Positions 11,694 to 24,286 of a stretch of 64,000 bases of DNA are shown piece after piece. The stretch covers positions 1 through 64,000 of the forward strand of contig JAMZAV010001471.1 in assembly GCA_024449915.1 (NCBI GenBank), in the 5' to 3' direction. This DNA comes from Sweltsa coloradensis. Its lineage: Eukaryota > Arthropoda > Insecta > Plecoptera > Chloroperlidae. How positions within the stretch are numbered: position 1 is the first letter of the stretch; each line of letters begins with the position of its first letter. The translations under genes were made by a program, and so were the position numbers. The notes below the pieces were generated by a model. That model was not told the DNA's origin. It did not search any database and saw only the letters and a list, made by a program, of their open reading frames with translations.

Positions 11694-12586
11694 ATGGATG
11701 ACAGTGAGACAGTGGATGAAGGTTTCACTGTAAATAGTCAAAAGGAAGAATCAAAATGTTGGAGATGCAAGAAATTAGTAAGGACGGGAGTCCAGTGTAC
11801 TTCATGTGCCAGCTGGTCCCATTTTAAATGTGCAGGAGTCAATGGAAAGGAATATAGAAGGAAAAAGAAAAGTGAATGGTGGTGTGGGTGCAGTAGTAAG
11901 ATCACGGGGTTGGAAAAAAGGTAGGAATATGCCTACAAACAACAGTCAAGGAACTTGAGGTAGAAAGTATACCTGTAGCAAAAGAAAGCCGACTTCTCGG
12001 CCTAGAATTGGGCTGTAACAAGTCTAAGCCTAGGATAACCTCAGGAAGGACTGGTCAAATGGGGGGAAGGGTGGCTCAAAGGAAGAGGAGGAACCACATT
12101 AGAATAGGCATGTGCCGGTGTAGGACTAGTAGTGAAAAGTGGAAGGGGATGGTACAGACAATAAGTAAGATGAGTAAAAGTATTGAACACCTGAGTGAAA
12201 AGTTAGGAACATTGGAAAAGCAGAGAGATAAAGAAGAAGGAAAAGCAGGTGTACTAGACCAAGTGTACAACAGAATGAAAGGGGTGGTGGAAGAATGCAC
12301 TACAGAGGTGGTAAACATACAGCTAGATCTAGAAAAAACATATTCCAGGTTTGAACAGAAAATGGGAAGAATGCAAATGAGATTGGTGAACCTTGGAGAG
12401 GACTTAGAAGAGCAACAGGAGGGAAGAAAAATGTTAGATAACAGATTAAATAACATGTGGGAGGAGATACGACAAAGACGAATAGTAAATCAAGGAAAGA
12501 AAAAGGATCCACAACAGCAGCTGGATTACAATGATATACCACACGCTGAAGACCTAGGCGTCACACACACACAAATGGCGTCTTAA
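11694..12586 (+). pseudogene. Orphan PHD-finger + coiled-coil ORF (LINE ORF1-like)
   Basis: The first ATG gives MDDSETVDEGFTV. A PHD-type zinc finger follows at residues 20-65 (CWRC...VQCTSCASWSHFKC...WWCGC, spacing C4HC3-like). A frameshift in the A-run near 11915 moves to the next frame. That frame continues through basic KRKRRN-like sequence into about 130 residues of heptad-like charged sequence (KMSKSIEHLSEKLGTLEKQ...LEEQQEGRKMLDNRLNNMW), probably a coiled coil, and stops at 12586. PHD fingers in ORF1 are known from CR1-like non-LTR retrotransposons, and an RNA-binding or assembly role would fit. No ORF2 follows, so it is an orphan fragment or a domesticated relative. A host exon is possible but less likely. 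Confidence 0.55.
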
Positions 12587-13713
12587 TTATTACGATGTGA
12601 AATAGTTTGTCAATACATTTTTCGAAAGTGCAACTGACCGTAGGCCCTATACGCATTCATAGAGGTGTGTATGTTTTTTCCCCTTAATTTGTTTTGGAAA
12701 TTGTAAAAAGTGGTGTTATGTTTTTTATTGTATTTTCGCATTTCTCGCATTGCAATACAGTGATATTATAATCAATCGTCTTACTTAAAAATAAAATCCA
12801 TAGTAAATTGCAATATGTGCATAAGTCAGCCCAGATTTTATCTCGCATATACCACCTAGTCATTGCTCCTGCAGAAGTTAAAAAAAGTGAAAACACAATA
12901 CTAGCACTACTATTTAATCAGAAGGAATAATTTTTTTAAAATTGCAAGTATTGTTTTTTTTAGCTTGTTCTTATCGGCAATTTTGTAGTGAAAAAAGTGA
13001 CTAGGAAGTAGGAATAGAATAATTTACTGTGTTATTTTTAAAGCAAATAGGAGAATATGGTTTTATTTAACCATTTGGCTGTGTTATTTTGGTTTTATTA
13101 AATAAAACCAAAACACACACCTCAACGCATTCATACAGCTGACCAACAGCCTGTCACATCACTGTAGGCCACACATTCATAGTTTTGCCATCATTGCCTG
13201 TGCAACCACAAAGATGATGTGGTTTGCGTTAAAAATTACTTCTCCCTCAATAAATGTCCGCGATCCTTCTCCAATCCATAATGTCCAATACTAACCTAGT
13301 GTATTTACTTCCATTTTAAGCGTAAAACCACTTTTAATATGCGTTCAAACACAATGTTTTCAACGAAATTACATGTATTGCGCCTATGCTGTCTTCTAGA
13401 CTACCCCCGAACGAGTGGCCATATTGATGAACGCACTCGCTATCTACATTCTCTTGTTTCCTCGAATAGAAAAGTTTGAAATAATAATATTACAACAACA
13501 ATAATTATTGTATGTTTAAAATATGAAGTGAAATGAATTTACAAAAATTAAATATAACCTAGGAAAATAGAAAATAAAGAACCTAATATATAGTAGTAAA
13601 AAAATTATGATTGTTTACCCAGCAAGCAGGAGACCCATGTTGTATTCCTAGTAGTTTTATTTATTTTTATTTATTTATTTAACGTCTATCCTATTCAGTT
13701 ATAAAAACTGATT
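12587..13713. other. Intronic DNA, no gene seen
   Basis: AT-rich, with homopolymer and ATTT stretches (13655-13680). No ORF of interest, RNA gene or clear element boundary. Confidence 0.5.
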
Positions 13714-13715
13714 TA

Positions 13716-14752
13716 CAGTAAGATCCCTCTTATCCGATCTCCTCTTATCCGATGTACCGTGTTAACCGAGCCGCCCAAAAAAAAAAAATGTAAAAAATTA
13801 AAGTTTTAAATACGTAAATAAAACATAAAAATAATTACAGACGCCGCGCCGCACTTTTTTAAATGTACTCGCATACATTTGTAGGCATGCCTTACGAGTA
13901 GGGATGACATCGGGTAGCCGGTTCCAGAAATTACCCGGAGCCGATTTTAAGATCCGGGTATATTTCGCGGCCGTTTTTAGGCTAATTCACCAGTTTAAAT
14001 TACGCGCTACGTGGTTGCGGTCTTTCCCGCGGAGCGTGCCCGCTGCCTAAAGAGTAATTGGAGTTGACGACAGAGCGCGTTGTAAGCTATCACGTGCTTC
14101 CGTCCGTCTCGGCGAGTCGCGCCCATGCCACGAGTGAGTGCAAGAGAGAAAGATGCGGCAATAAATCTTGGACACTGCCGTCTGCGCAGTACGAGATGCG
14201 CGTACGATCCAACCAACTCACACTCACAGCTGACTGATAAAGATGGTTGGGTGTAGAAGTAGAATTCGCAATGCAATCATCTTTCAACCAATTCACGAAA
14301 TTCGTTATCACGACGCATAGGATTGTTATTCGTGGGCTTATGTTCTTTCTTTCCCAGGCTTATCTTGCGACGAGAGCTTCAGCGCGGGATATAGTAGTGA
14401 GAGGTTTTCCCACATGAGAAAGAGGGCCTAGCCTAGGCCTATGTTTGCATTGTAGGCCTAGCCTAGGCCTACTGCGTCGAGTTTAGGCCTAGACATACGT
14501 TTTTATTACGACATGTAGGCCTAATTGTGTACGTGTGTTTGTGAGCTTGATTTACAAGCTATTAAATCATTTAGTATACCATGTATGAAGTGTATCGTGT
14601 GTATTTTATGTTCCTTTATCCATTACATGTGTGGCCCTATGTGTGTGGCTATGCTACGAGAGCAAATAAACAAATGAAACGCGCCATCCGAGTTTTTCGC
14701 AAATCCGAGGTGCCCCCGGTCTCATCCAACTCGGATAAGAGGGATCTTACTG
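13716..14752 (+). mobile_element. pogo/Tigger-like MITE with TA target duplication
   Basis: It starts CAGTAAGATCCCTCTTATCC and ends with the near-perfect complement, flanked by TA on both sides (13714-13715, 14753-14754). TIRs of the form CAGT...CTC(G/T)TTATCCG with a TA target are typical of pogo/Tigger elements. It carries no recognisable transposase. The interior (14200-14430) shares about 250 bp with 9710-9990 in the other copy, a segment that looks like former coding sequence (see findings). It supplies the uninterrupted reference for the insertion at 8938-9703. Confidence 0.78.
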
Positions 14753-14754
14753 TA

Positions 14755-17549
14755 CAAAGGAGGACAACTAAATAAATCTAATTACATAGATGCAGACTCA
14801 ACAATTAACTACATTTAAGTAAATATTTGAAATAGTAATATTACAACAATGCATTAAATACTCAACAAATTTGATAACAAATAAAAAGGATATTAAATGC
14901 AATTTATGAATGAATCGAATATAAAAAAGGGTGGGGAATGAAAAGAAAACAAAACACAAAGAAAAGAAAAAAGAAAGAAAAAAAAACATTAAAAAAGAAA
15001 AACGAAAAGAAAAAAACTGATTTATTAGACGATCCCACTCAAACGAATATGAGGTTTGCCAAAAATCAGGAACAGCAAATCAGGGAGTAATCAATCTTTT
15101 GCGGAAGAACCACCAAACGTGAATCTTCATTCTTGTGTTCAACCTTCATTCTTGTGTTCAAATCTTGAGAACAATTTAGTACTGTAACCGTACGCCTTCC
15201 TTCGAGTGGACTTAGGTCTTTTTGGTATTAGTTGTTGGAATGAGTCTACCAGTGATCGAACTCTTTTGTCGGAGAATTATAATATAAATATAATATCATT
15301 GTTTTTAATGGATTGGGCTATAATTTATTCAGATTCACAAAGAAATTTCATTCTAAAATACTATAACCATCTTGTGATTTGATTCAGTATTACCTCTGTT
15401 ATATAAAAATATAGTATTCTAGATTTATTATTGTATATTACGGCATTTAAATTCATTAAGTGGGTTGTGACGATTGCTTGAGCATTAGGCACTGACGCCA
15501 TGAGAGATTGCCAATGTCAGACACAAAATTCAAGTTTGCTGAGCTGTGATTGGTGGAAGACGTTTAGTTGGTCATTTGGACGCCGGTTGACCGGCCATCT
15601 TGTAGGACAGTCAGTGCTTGCAGGAGTCTTGTAGGAGGCAGTATTGCCGTAGAATAGTACGGGAGACCCAGTGAGTTTTGGGTGTGTTGTATTTCAGTGA
15701 TGAATCTCTCTAGTGTGGAGAGATTCTAATAGTGAAAGAGTTACATCGTCGACGAGGGCTACCGCGAGGCTTACAAAAATAAAGAAGCATTACTAGAGAA
15801 TCACGTTACGTGTGATTAGCAATTGTGTGTCGGTAAAACGCGCGGCGGGTTCGGCATATCATAGGATTGATATTCAAGTTGTGTTAACTTACTGAAATCC
15901 ACGTTGGGATAGGCATTACGGGTTAAATAACGTGCCAAAGTGAAGTCAAAGGCAAAGTGATCTGTCTGCCGATAATAAGAAAAGCCAGGTCTAGTAAAAG
16001 ATCGTTTAGTTTTGTCATAACGGAGAATCGAGCGTCTAGGCCTACCAAGCCAACGAGTGGAGTGAACTGTAAAGCTAAGCGAGCTAGGCTCAGTAATATT
16101 GCAATCAATATACAAGTGACGGGAATAGAATAGCTTTGATAGCTATTTCTATCGTTGATTAAAAAGTTGGGGCGACATTCACCTTTCAATTTGCGAGTGA
16201 ATTAATAAAATCCCGGATGGAAAGTGAATCTTGGTGATAAAAGGAGCGATATTTGGCGGGCCGTCACTACCAAAATGAAGTTAAAGCAGGTCATAGTTTA
16301 TGACAGAGTGGACGGGAATACGGGTCCTAGTAATAAAAGATGTAGAACTGTCTGACGAATATTATTCTACATAATAAATATCTAAAAGTCCCCATTAGAA
16401 ATATAAAGGCTTCGTTTTATATCGCCGGGAAATAAGATTGCAAAACTTTTTATAATGGCGAATCATGGCGCTAGTGTGATCTTCAATCTGAGAATTCGTG
16501 ACGTCATACTGAAATGATGAGTCAAGCTGTGATTGGCTATTGATATTGATCAAAAATAGATCGATTGGATCACGACTAAAAATAAAGATGGCGTTGTTTA
16601 CATATTGCCGGGACATCTGTCAAAGTGCTATCTGACTGTATGAAGGTTTATTTGAACATTTCTTCGAATTATTTGAACAATTTATACTCATTGAGAACTA
16701 ATTAAGTGAGCTACAGAGTTATAACAATTAAATCAAGATAATTGAAGTTCGATTATTTAAAAGCTTCAAAACAAGAAGATCTACGGAAGGATATTATCGT
16801 GGTAGGACAAGACCGGATCACAAGAGAATACGACGAGACTGGATTGTCATTGCGTGTGGATTGGATTAAGCCGGACTGTTCTTCCACGGCATATTGGATG
16901 GAGGGGATGTCTTAAAGCTGACGAGTGATGAGTATTTTAACAACCTATTTAAAAATTGCCGATCTGTTTAGGCCTAATATCACTAAAATTATCTTCAAGG
17001 GTATTTTTCAATGCTGTCAATCTGACACAACAAATAATAATATTAAAATTGTATGTATTCTCTAGACAGAAATCAGTACTGATTAGGTAGGATACATGTT
17101 ATGTATTTCTCATATTGAGAAGCATCTACCTTGAAACGGAGAATACAGCCCAATCTATGAAGACGAGTCTACATTATTACTTTGTAATTACTGTTTTTAC
17201 AACTGGTGGTATTTTTTCTATAAATTCCTTTCAGTGGGGTTTCGTCCGAATAGCAGTGGTGTTCTCAATTTTGGTGGGATTGGTGAGTCTATGTTTTTGT
17301 GTATGATTGATAGAAATTCCCTGGCTTGGTAGAACCATCTCAGCATACACATTAGGTAGAGTAGGTTTCTAGTTCCATGCTTAGCAATATTAGTGACTTG
17401 TTTAATTAGATTGACCGACCGGGTGAAGAGAACGTTGTTAGGGAGCGTAGCAGCCCTGTGAGGTTATAATGACACCCATGTGGAGCTTTTAATTATAATT
17501 GCCCCAGCAGTGCCAGGACCGGTGCGGTTACAGTACAAAAGATCTTGAC
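14755..17549. other. Unassigned intronic region, possibly LTR debris
   Basis: 14900-15020 is A-rich (AAGAAAA runs). 15600-17230 reads like untranslated repeat sequence; the - frame at 15816-16115 is open for 99 codons but has no recognisable motif. At 17236 TGGGGTTTCGTCCGAATAG resembles a retroviral-type tRNA-Pro primer-binding site, so 15600-17235 could contain an LTR. No gag or pol follows, so the call is weak. Confidence 0.3.
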
Positions 17550-17834
17550 TCTAATATATAATTATATCAGATCTATAATTATGTAAAATTGATCAAGTCA
17601 AAAACTGATCACAGCAATGATACAGGACACCTAACTCAAGTTGCAAGTTCCACCAGTGGGCGGCAACCAGACAATCTAGGCAGAAAAATATCAATTGAAA
17701 ATACATTGAATACATAAAAATCAAAGCAATAATGAACAAACAAGGAAAACAGCAAAATCATTAATGAGAACATATGAAGATAAATTAACATTACATAAAC
17801 ACATAGACAATGCCCCACAAATAAATAGTAAAAA

Positions 17835-20641
17835 TCAATTATTCTTTGTTCTTCGATTCATTATCATTGCTTCAATTTTACTTTTAAATTGTACTATTCC
17901 TAGCTCAGTAAACTGGCTTCTAATATTATAAGAAATTGAATTCCCAAAGGATACTCCTCTGTACAAGAATGACTTTCTTAATGATTCAGAAATTAATTTA
18001 GGAACTTTCAATGAGTACATTTGAATAGAATTTCTATCTCGATCAACAAATTGAAAAATATTGGGTAAAATACCTGAATACATACCTTTCAATACTTTGT
18101 ATGTATTTACCAGTACGCTATATTTCATTCTTTCCTCAATCGTGAAGCAATCAGATTGTAAATCTTGGCTCATAGGAATTGAATCAAACAGATGGTCAAT
18201 TCTATTCTGAAGTACAACATATTCGGTAGAAGGTCTTACTGCCCAAACCACTAAACAATAATCAATAAAAGAGTGAATATAAGAATCTACAAGTAACCTA
18301 AACATTCTCTCTGTTACAAACCTCTTCATTCTACTTATAATTCCTATTGCTGATGATACTTTATTACATACATATTCATAATGTTTCTTAAAATTTAAAT
18401 TACAATCTGAGAAAACTCCAAGATATTTAAATTCATACACTCTGGAAATTAGCTTACCATTGCAATTCAACGTCAAATGAATATCATTCATGCTTCTGTC
18501 ATTAGCCTTATGAAAAATCATAAAATTTGTTTTGCTATAATTAATATCAAGTTCCTGAGTTTTAAACCAATCATCCATCCTCTTTAAAACTTCTTGAAGA
18601 CGTCTTACGATCTCTTCAACATCCACACCTTCTAAATAAAAGACCAAGTCATCAGCATATAAAATATAATTGATTCCTCCCATTATAGTAGATATGCCAT
18701 CTATGTAAAGAATAAATAAAAGGGGTCCTAATATTGATCCTTGTGGTACTCCACAAAATATATTGTATACTTTTGAACTATATTTTGCAAGATTGATAAA
18801 CATTTTTCTTTTTAAAAAGTAATCCGCCAATATTGATAACAAATAAGGACTTATGTTATACCTGGTTTTTAGTTTTATTAAAAGAGGTAAAAAAGGTACT
18901 GAATCAAATGCTTTCCTTAGATCAACAAAAACAGCTCCAACCTTACCATTCCGTTTGTCAATCCCTTTATAGATAAAATCTGTAAATGCTAGTAGGGCAC
19001 TTTGCGTTGATCTACCTTTCCTAAAACCATGTTGGTTTGCACTTAAACCTTCAGATGCATCCACTTCATGTAATAACCTCATGTGCAAAATATTTTCAAT
19101 GATTTTCCCTACAATTGGAAGAGTTAATATAGGTCGATAAGAATTCCTATCACTCTTTTTACCTTTACCCTTATAAATAGGTGTTACCCTTGCCAATTTC
19201 AGCTGTGTTGGGAAATCACCTACAAGAAAGAAATGGGAAATTAGATACGCTAATTAATAATCCGACTATTGATGCGCATTTCTTGAATACTATGCATGGA
19301 ATCTCTTGAAGTGTTGTCGAGCTTTTAATTTTAAGTCGTTTAATTGCTGAAATGACTTCTTCATTAGTTTACCTTTGCATGCGGGAGATCATCTGCTTCT
19401 TTTCTATTTAAATCTTTAAACTTACCAATTTCACTGGAAAAATCTACATTGTTCACAACAAAACTTTTCTGTAACAAATAGCAAATGTCAGGATTAGACG
19501 TGTAGGATACCCCATTCTCTGTCAATGAGGCTATGCTACACTCTTTTTTCTCTTTATTACCTGTCAATTTATTATAAACTGACCATAAAGATTTTGAAGA
19601 AATACCATTATCACAAGAAGATTTATAATGCTCACGCTTAGAAAAACGAATCTGATTATTTACCTTATTTCTAACTTTCTTGTATTCCTCCCACGTTGAC
19701 TTCCTTCTAAAAATTCTGAATTCTTTGCGCAAGTGGTCTCTCCTATGCATGGATTTCCTAATCTCTGCTGTTAACCATGGGGCTGGTTTTCCTTTAACTC
19801 TTAATTTCAAGGGGGGTGCTTGCTCATTTAGAGTTTCCACAGTTACTTTAACAAACATTTCTAATTTATCATCTGAACTTACCGCCATACCAATTTGGTC
19901 AATGGGACCACTTGATATATCTTCATTTACCTGCTTTCAATCAACATTCTTATAATTTCTAGTATTTACAAATTTAGGAAGAAACTTTTGCTTATTAATC
20001 TTACGAACACAATAAATTAATTCATGATCACTTAATCCTACACTTATAATACCCGACTGAATAATATTGTCATTGTGGTTTGCATAAACATGATCAATTA
20101 AAGTAGCTGACCTATTATTAACTCTAGTAACAGACTTTATCAATTGTATCAATCCATGTGATCTAGTGAGAATTTTGAAATGATTTACTGGTAATGTCTT
20201 CTTACTCAAATCAATGTTGAAATCACCCAGAAAAACCAATTCATTAGCTTCCAATTTTAAATTATTTACTAAACTATCAAAACAATCTGAAAATTCTTCT
20301 AACTTTACCTGTGGAGCTTTATAAACTGCTGTAAAAATCATTGGTTTTACATTTGGAAGCCAGAATTTAACTGACTGCAACTCAACATCTATCGGAAATT
20401 TAACTTTACACTCAACTACACTTGACATGAACTTCTCAGCAATATAAATAACTAATCCTCCCCCTACCCTTTCACGATCAAATCTTAGCATTTTATAATT
20501 GTCAACAGTAATAAAACCATCTGGAACAGATTCATCTAGATATGTTTCACAGCAAGCAAATATATCAAAATTGTACGTGTAAAGAATAACCCTCAACTGA
20601 TCTATATACTTAATCCAACTTACGTATATTAAGATGTCCAA
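17835..20641 (-). pseudogene. LINE ORF2: APE endonuclease and reverse transcriptase
   Basis: The endonuclease part (20641-19937) shows the acidic CCETYLDES motif, GGGLVIYI, FLGDFNIDLS and the catalytic GLSDHELIY. A single TGA at 19937 separates it in frame from a 174-residue linker with PAPWLTAEIRKSM and KSLWSVYNKLTG. After breaks near 19360 and 19250, the RT (19196-17835) has PIYKGKGKK, RPILTLP, VDLRKAFDSVPF, GVPQGSILGPLLF and catalytic ILYADDLVFY near residue 180. It ends with the usual EFKYLGV thumb-region motif. Known function of the family: nick the target and prime cDNA synthesis. One stop plus at least three frameshifts, including one near 20618 just before the endonuclease, make it inactive. 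The 5' zinc finger is annotated separately. Confidence 0.87.
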
Positions 20642-20889
20642 GCTTCATTCCTTTTTGCAATACTGGTAAACCTTTAGCAACATCATCATTACTTTGAGAC
20701 TCTTTGTCAACATCATGATTAAAAAGATTGTGTACACTTAGAGGGGGAAATAAACAATTCGTACAGTACCATCTCGGCAAAACTGTTCTTGTTCTATTCT
20801 TCAGTTCATAGACATCTTGAACACCACATTGTAGGCACTTGCTGGTATTCCAATTGTCTATACACTTATTACATTCCCATCATCCAAGC
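20642..20889 (-). pseudogene. Zinc-finger N-terminus of the LINE ORF2 (interrupted)
   Basis: Reading - upstream of the endonuclease gives WECNKCIDNW, KCLQCGVQ and WYCTNCLFPP, then a spacer leading to KGMKLGHLNIR. That last motif is the conserved first strand of LINE endonucleases. On the other side of the hAT insertion (24286-24210) the same frame gives LECWVCKDFFHR and CNETFDSLLG. Paired cysteines, WxC and FFHR suggest a PHD/RING-like finger fused to the endonuclease. A TGA separates LLG from WECNKC. Confidence 0.6.
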
Positions 20890-20897
20890 AATGAATC

Positions 20898-23800
20898 CAG
20901 TGGCGTAACTTACTAAGTGTGGGCCCCCCCGCGAACGAAATTCACTTGCGCCCCCCCCCACCCCACCCCACCTCACCCCTATAATCAATGGTCGGTGTGG
21001 GTGGTAAGAGTCTGGGGGGGGGGGGGGTAATTTGTGATATTTTGGAACATTTAGAAATATTACTATTTATTCAGATTTACTCACCAAGCAGTCCTAGAAG
21101 CTAGCTAGATGTAGATTGGAGTTGCCTCTCTGAGTTTATAAAATGTTGCGTTTTCTCGCCTTCGCCTCTGCAAATGTATCTAGGAGATGGTCTACATTCA
21201 TGTCGTTGGCCTTCACGGCTTCTATTGACAGAAGTCCCAATGCACTCAGTCTCTGCTCACTCATGGAATTGCGTAAATACGATTTAATAATTTTGAGTTT
21301 TGAGAACGATCGCTCTGATGCTGCAACTGTCACCGGCAAAGTTAAAAAGAGTAGCAGTGCGGTACAAACGTCACTAAAACTTGATGAAATCGCCGAATAG
21401 TCCACCAACAAGAGCTGAGCCACACCACGGACACATGTTTGTTGAGCAATCTCTTTACGAAGAGCGGAACGGAAGGACACGAGTTGGCTGGGAAAATCAC
21501 GGGATAAATCTGAAGAATATTGCGTTGCCAACACATTTGCAGCTTTCAATACCTCATTGTCTGTTGCAGTCGTTAGTGTTTCTGGAGAAAGTATTTTAAA
21601 TTTACAAATAATGTTGTAGATTCCTTTAAATCTTGCCTGTAGCTGGGATTTAGTTATGTCAAATACGACATTGAACACATTTATTCTAAAACGTTCTTCA
21701 GCATTGCAGAGTCTCCCATCCAAGCATAATTCCCCAGACTGTTTTATGTTGCGACCTCTCCGCTGTTCTTCAAATTTAATCTCTACTCTCCATTTGTTCG
21801 CAATGCAGATTGCCTCATCTTTGATCTCATCATATGAATTTCTTGCCTGGGTGATTATTTCTCCCGCATTTTCAATATGACGTGCAGCTCTCATTAGATC
21901 TGTATCTTTTGATTGGAGTAGTTTTGACGGTAAATTAATTGAATCGAGAATTCTATGCATTATCACCAACAGCAGAATGAACTCAAACTTTCCAATAATT
22001 TTTTGAAGTCTGGCTGCCTCGTCTCGTTCGTCCTTCTTTTGAGACTGCAGTATGATTTTCGTAAATGATTTCATAATGTCCATGTACCGTTCCTTAAATC
22101 CTAATAACGAAGCCAACCGTCCAGCCCACCGCGTTGGGTTTAATCTTTTTAGTGTTACCACAGATTCATTGGTAAACGATGATAATATATCCCAACGGTT
22201 GATACTTTGGCCAAAATAAACATAAACGTCGTTCAAAACAGAGAAGAAACGTTTTATCTCGGCTACTCCACTTACAGCATCGTTTATTACCAGCTTTCAA
22301 TTATGCGCTGCGCAGTGAACATACTGTGCATTTGGTTCGATGTTACTAATGCGCTTTTGAACACCCGTATATGCACCACTCATTACAACAGCTCCGTCGT
22401 AACCCTGCCCGCGACAATCCTTTAGTGATAATCCTTTCTCTTTAATGATCGTCAACAAGTCACATGTTATGCTATTTGCATCCTGGTTAGCTATTTTATA
22501 AAAACCAAGGAAGCTCTCTGTCACTTTTATATCTGATATGGCGAGAAATGTTCACATAACGAAAAACTAGGCTGAGTTGATCGATTTTTGTTATATCTTG
22601 TGTTGTGTCCATGATAATTGCGTAAAACTGGGAGGATTTAATTTCTTTAAGGTTTTTTTTTCTTCTTTCCAGGTTAGTTGCCAACAGCTGTATGAGCTCG
22701 TTTTGTATTTTCGGACTGAGATACCTGATTGAACCGCTAGGCATTTCTAATAGCTGTTTCATTACCGGATCAAATTCGGCTAACAGCTTAACGTCAGCAA
22801 GAAAGTTGCCATTATTAATTTCGTCCAACGATTCCCTGTGTCCTCTGAACGCAAGTGAATTTCTTGCTAATTTAAGAGTTATTTTCACCAGACGTTTTAA
22901 AACTTGTCTCCAAAAATTGCTTTCTTTCCTAATTTCAAGTTCCATCGCTTCATCTAGGTATTGTTTCGTGCCTCCCCCACTGATCAAATACAACACACGC
23001 TTCAATATGAAAACTTGAACGCTCATGATCAACTATTTTTTTTGATAATCCTTTCCAGTCTCGTACACCATTAACCCAAGCTGGATTGTAATTTCTAGAA
23101 GAACGGTCTGCAAACAACCAGCATGGTTCACAGTAAACAAAGTTTTTTGTTGGCGAATAACATAACCATATTCTTTCTATTAATTTGCCAGTCTTTTGTT
23201 CAATGTGCTGTAGTAATGTTCTGAAAAACATCGCCTCTCATTATCTTTGTCGCGTGGAAAAGACATATTTTTGGGTCTGCAAGATCCATGCTTAATTATC
23301 AAACGTTTTGTGTTAGAATCTTCAATATTAGTGGGGAAATTAGCCCTATCTGTAGGATATTAAACGTTATTATTTAATGTAACTTGTTCTGAAACCTGAT
23401 TCTGGTCACTTCGTCTTCAGTGCGAGAACAACACAATTCACTAACCGTGTCTGTTACTTACGAAATGTCAATTTGATTTGTTTGTACATTAGAAGTTGTT
23501 GAGAAATATGAATTGATCTTAGGAAGTTTTTTAATTTCCTTTTCTATTTCGAACTTCTTTTTTCTTTTTGCACACCCACTTTCACTCCGATAACTCATCG
23601 TAAGTAGGCACAAATATGTATTTACAATTTTACATTAAAACCACTTAGTTATAATAAAAACACGGAACACAACACTACATACATTGCATTCAAATCAATG
23701 CACAAGATAAACACAGTTTTACATACGTAAAAGCCACAACACACGAGCACGACCCTTCACCGAGAAAGTCAGCGCAATACTAAAGAAGGGTAGCAAGGTA

Positions 23801-24201
23801 AAATTTAGCGAGCGATGGATTCTTCCTCACTGAAGAAAATACCATTTAAAGCAACCAGACGAAAATCTAGTCTTTTCATTCGCTTGTCAACTAAATTGCG
23901 GTCAGCTAGTGGCGGCGATCCGTATAATTGGAAGAGTAAACAGCAAGGCACTTTTAGCACAAAGCAGCTCCCTCAAACCCCACCCCCTGGGACGAGGTAA
24001 TTTCTAAGAAATATGTGAATAATACCTGCCGTTTCCTCATCACCTCCTTGTGACTCAGGGACGTATTAGGAACGGATTAGTTCATTGTGTGGCGACAAAG
24101 TCCGACTAAAGCCAAAACAGTATACATGTATAAGGGGCCGGGTACGGGCCCCTTATACCCCCGGGACCCCCGCAATCGCGGGGGCGGTAGTTACGCCACT
24201 G
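20898..24201 (-). mobile_element. hAT transposon (3.3 kb), perfect 8-bp TSD AATGAATC
   Basis: Ends CAGTGGCGTAACT and complement (13 bp perfect). They are flanked by AATGAATC at 20890-20897 and again at 24202-24209, an exact 8-bp duplication of LINE sequence. The element encodes a transposase on - (21136-23598). Its left end carries G/C homopolymer runs (20936-20950, 21013-21027). It is a near-full-length copy, once autonomous and now broken by stops and frameshifts. Confidence 0.93.
21136..23598 (-). pseudogene. hAT transposase (TTF finger / DUF4371 / hAT dimerisation type)
   Basis: Starts at ATG 23598 with a basic N-terminus (KRKKKFEIEKEIKK, then PKINSYFS). Next comes a TTF-type zinc-finger region (YCEPCWLFADR, WKGLSKKIVDHERSSFH, 23231-22990). 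The catalytic RNase-H-like region includes FWRQVLKRLV, AFRGHRESLDE, IIMDTTQDI and GQGYDGAVVMSG with HCAAHN. The C-terminal dimerisation domain (21450-21136) has LPVTVAASERSFSKLKIIK. The order matches transposases of the ZMYM1/THAP12-like hAT group. Breaks: an in-frame stop near 23480, frameshifts near 23000 and 22540, and TGA right after HCAAHN at 22297. It cannot make a whole protein. Confidence 0.88.
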
Positions 24202-24286
24202 AATGAATCGAATGTCTCATTGCACATATTTATACGCATTCGATGAAAAAAATCTTTACATACCCAGCACTCTAGGCTTTTATTTT

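Larger units (their letters stand above)
17550..24286 (-). mobile_element. Non-LTR retrotransposon (-), split by a hAT insertion
   Basis: On - the element runs from a zinc-finger region (24286 to 24210, then 20889 to about 20650) through the endonuclease (20641-19937), linker (19888-19364) and RT (19196-17835), to a 3' UTR ending near 17550. The hAT at 20898-24201 separates the two halves of the zinc finger. A second copy of the same family enters the window at 63857-64000. Its 5' end is cut by a Helentron-like 5' terminus at 24287. Confidence 0.82.

Noticed and set aside
15816..16189. Overlapping - frames of 99 and 88 codons
   Set aside because: No motif, no start context, no homologous copy; likely chance ORFs in a repeat-like region.
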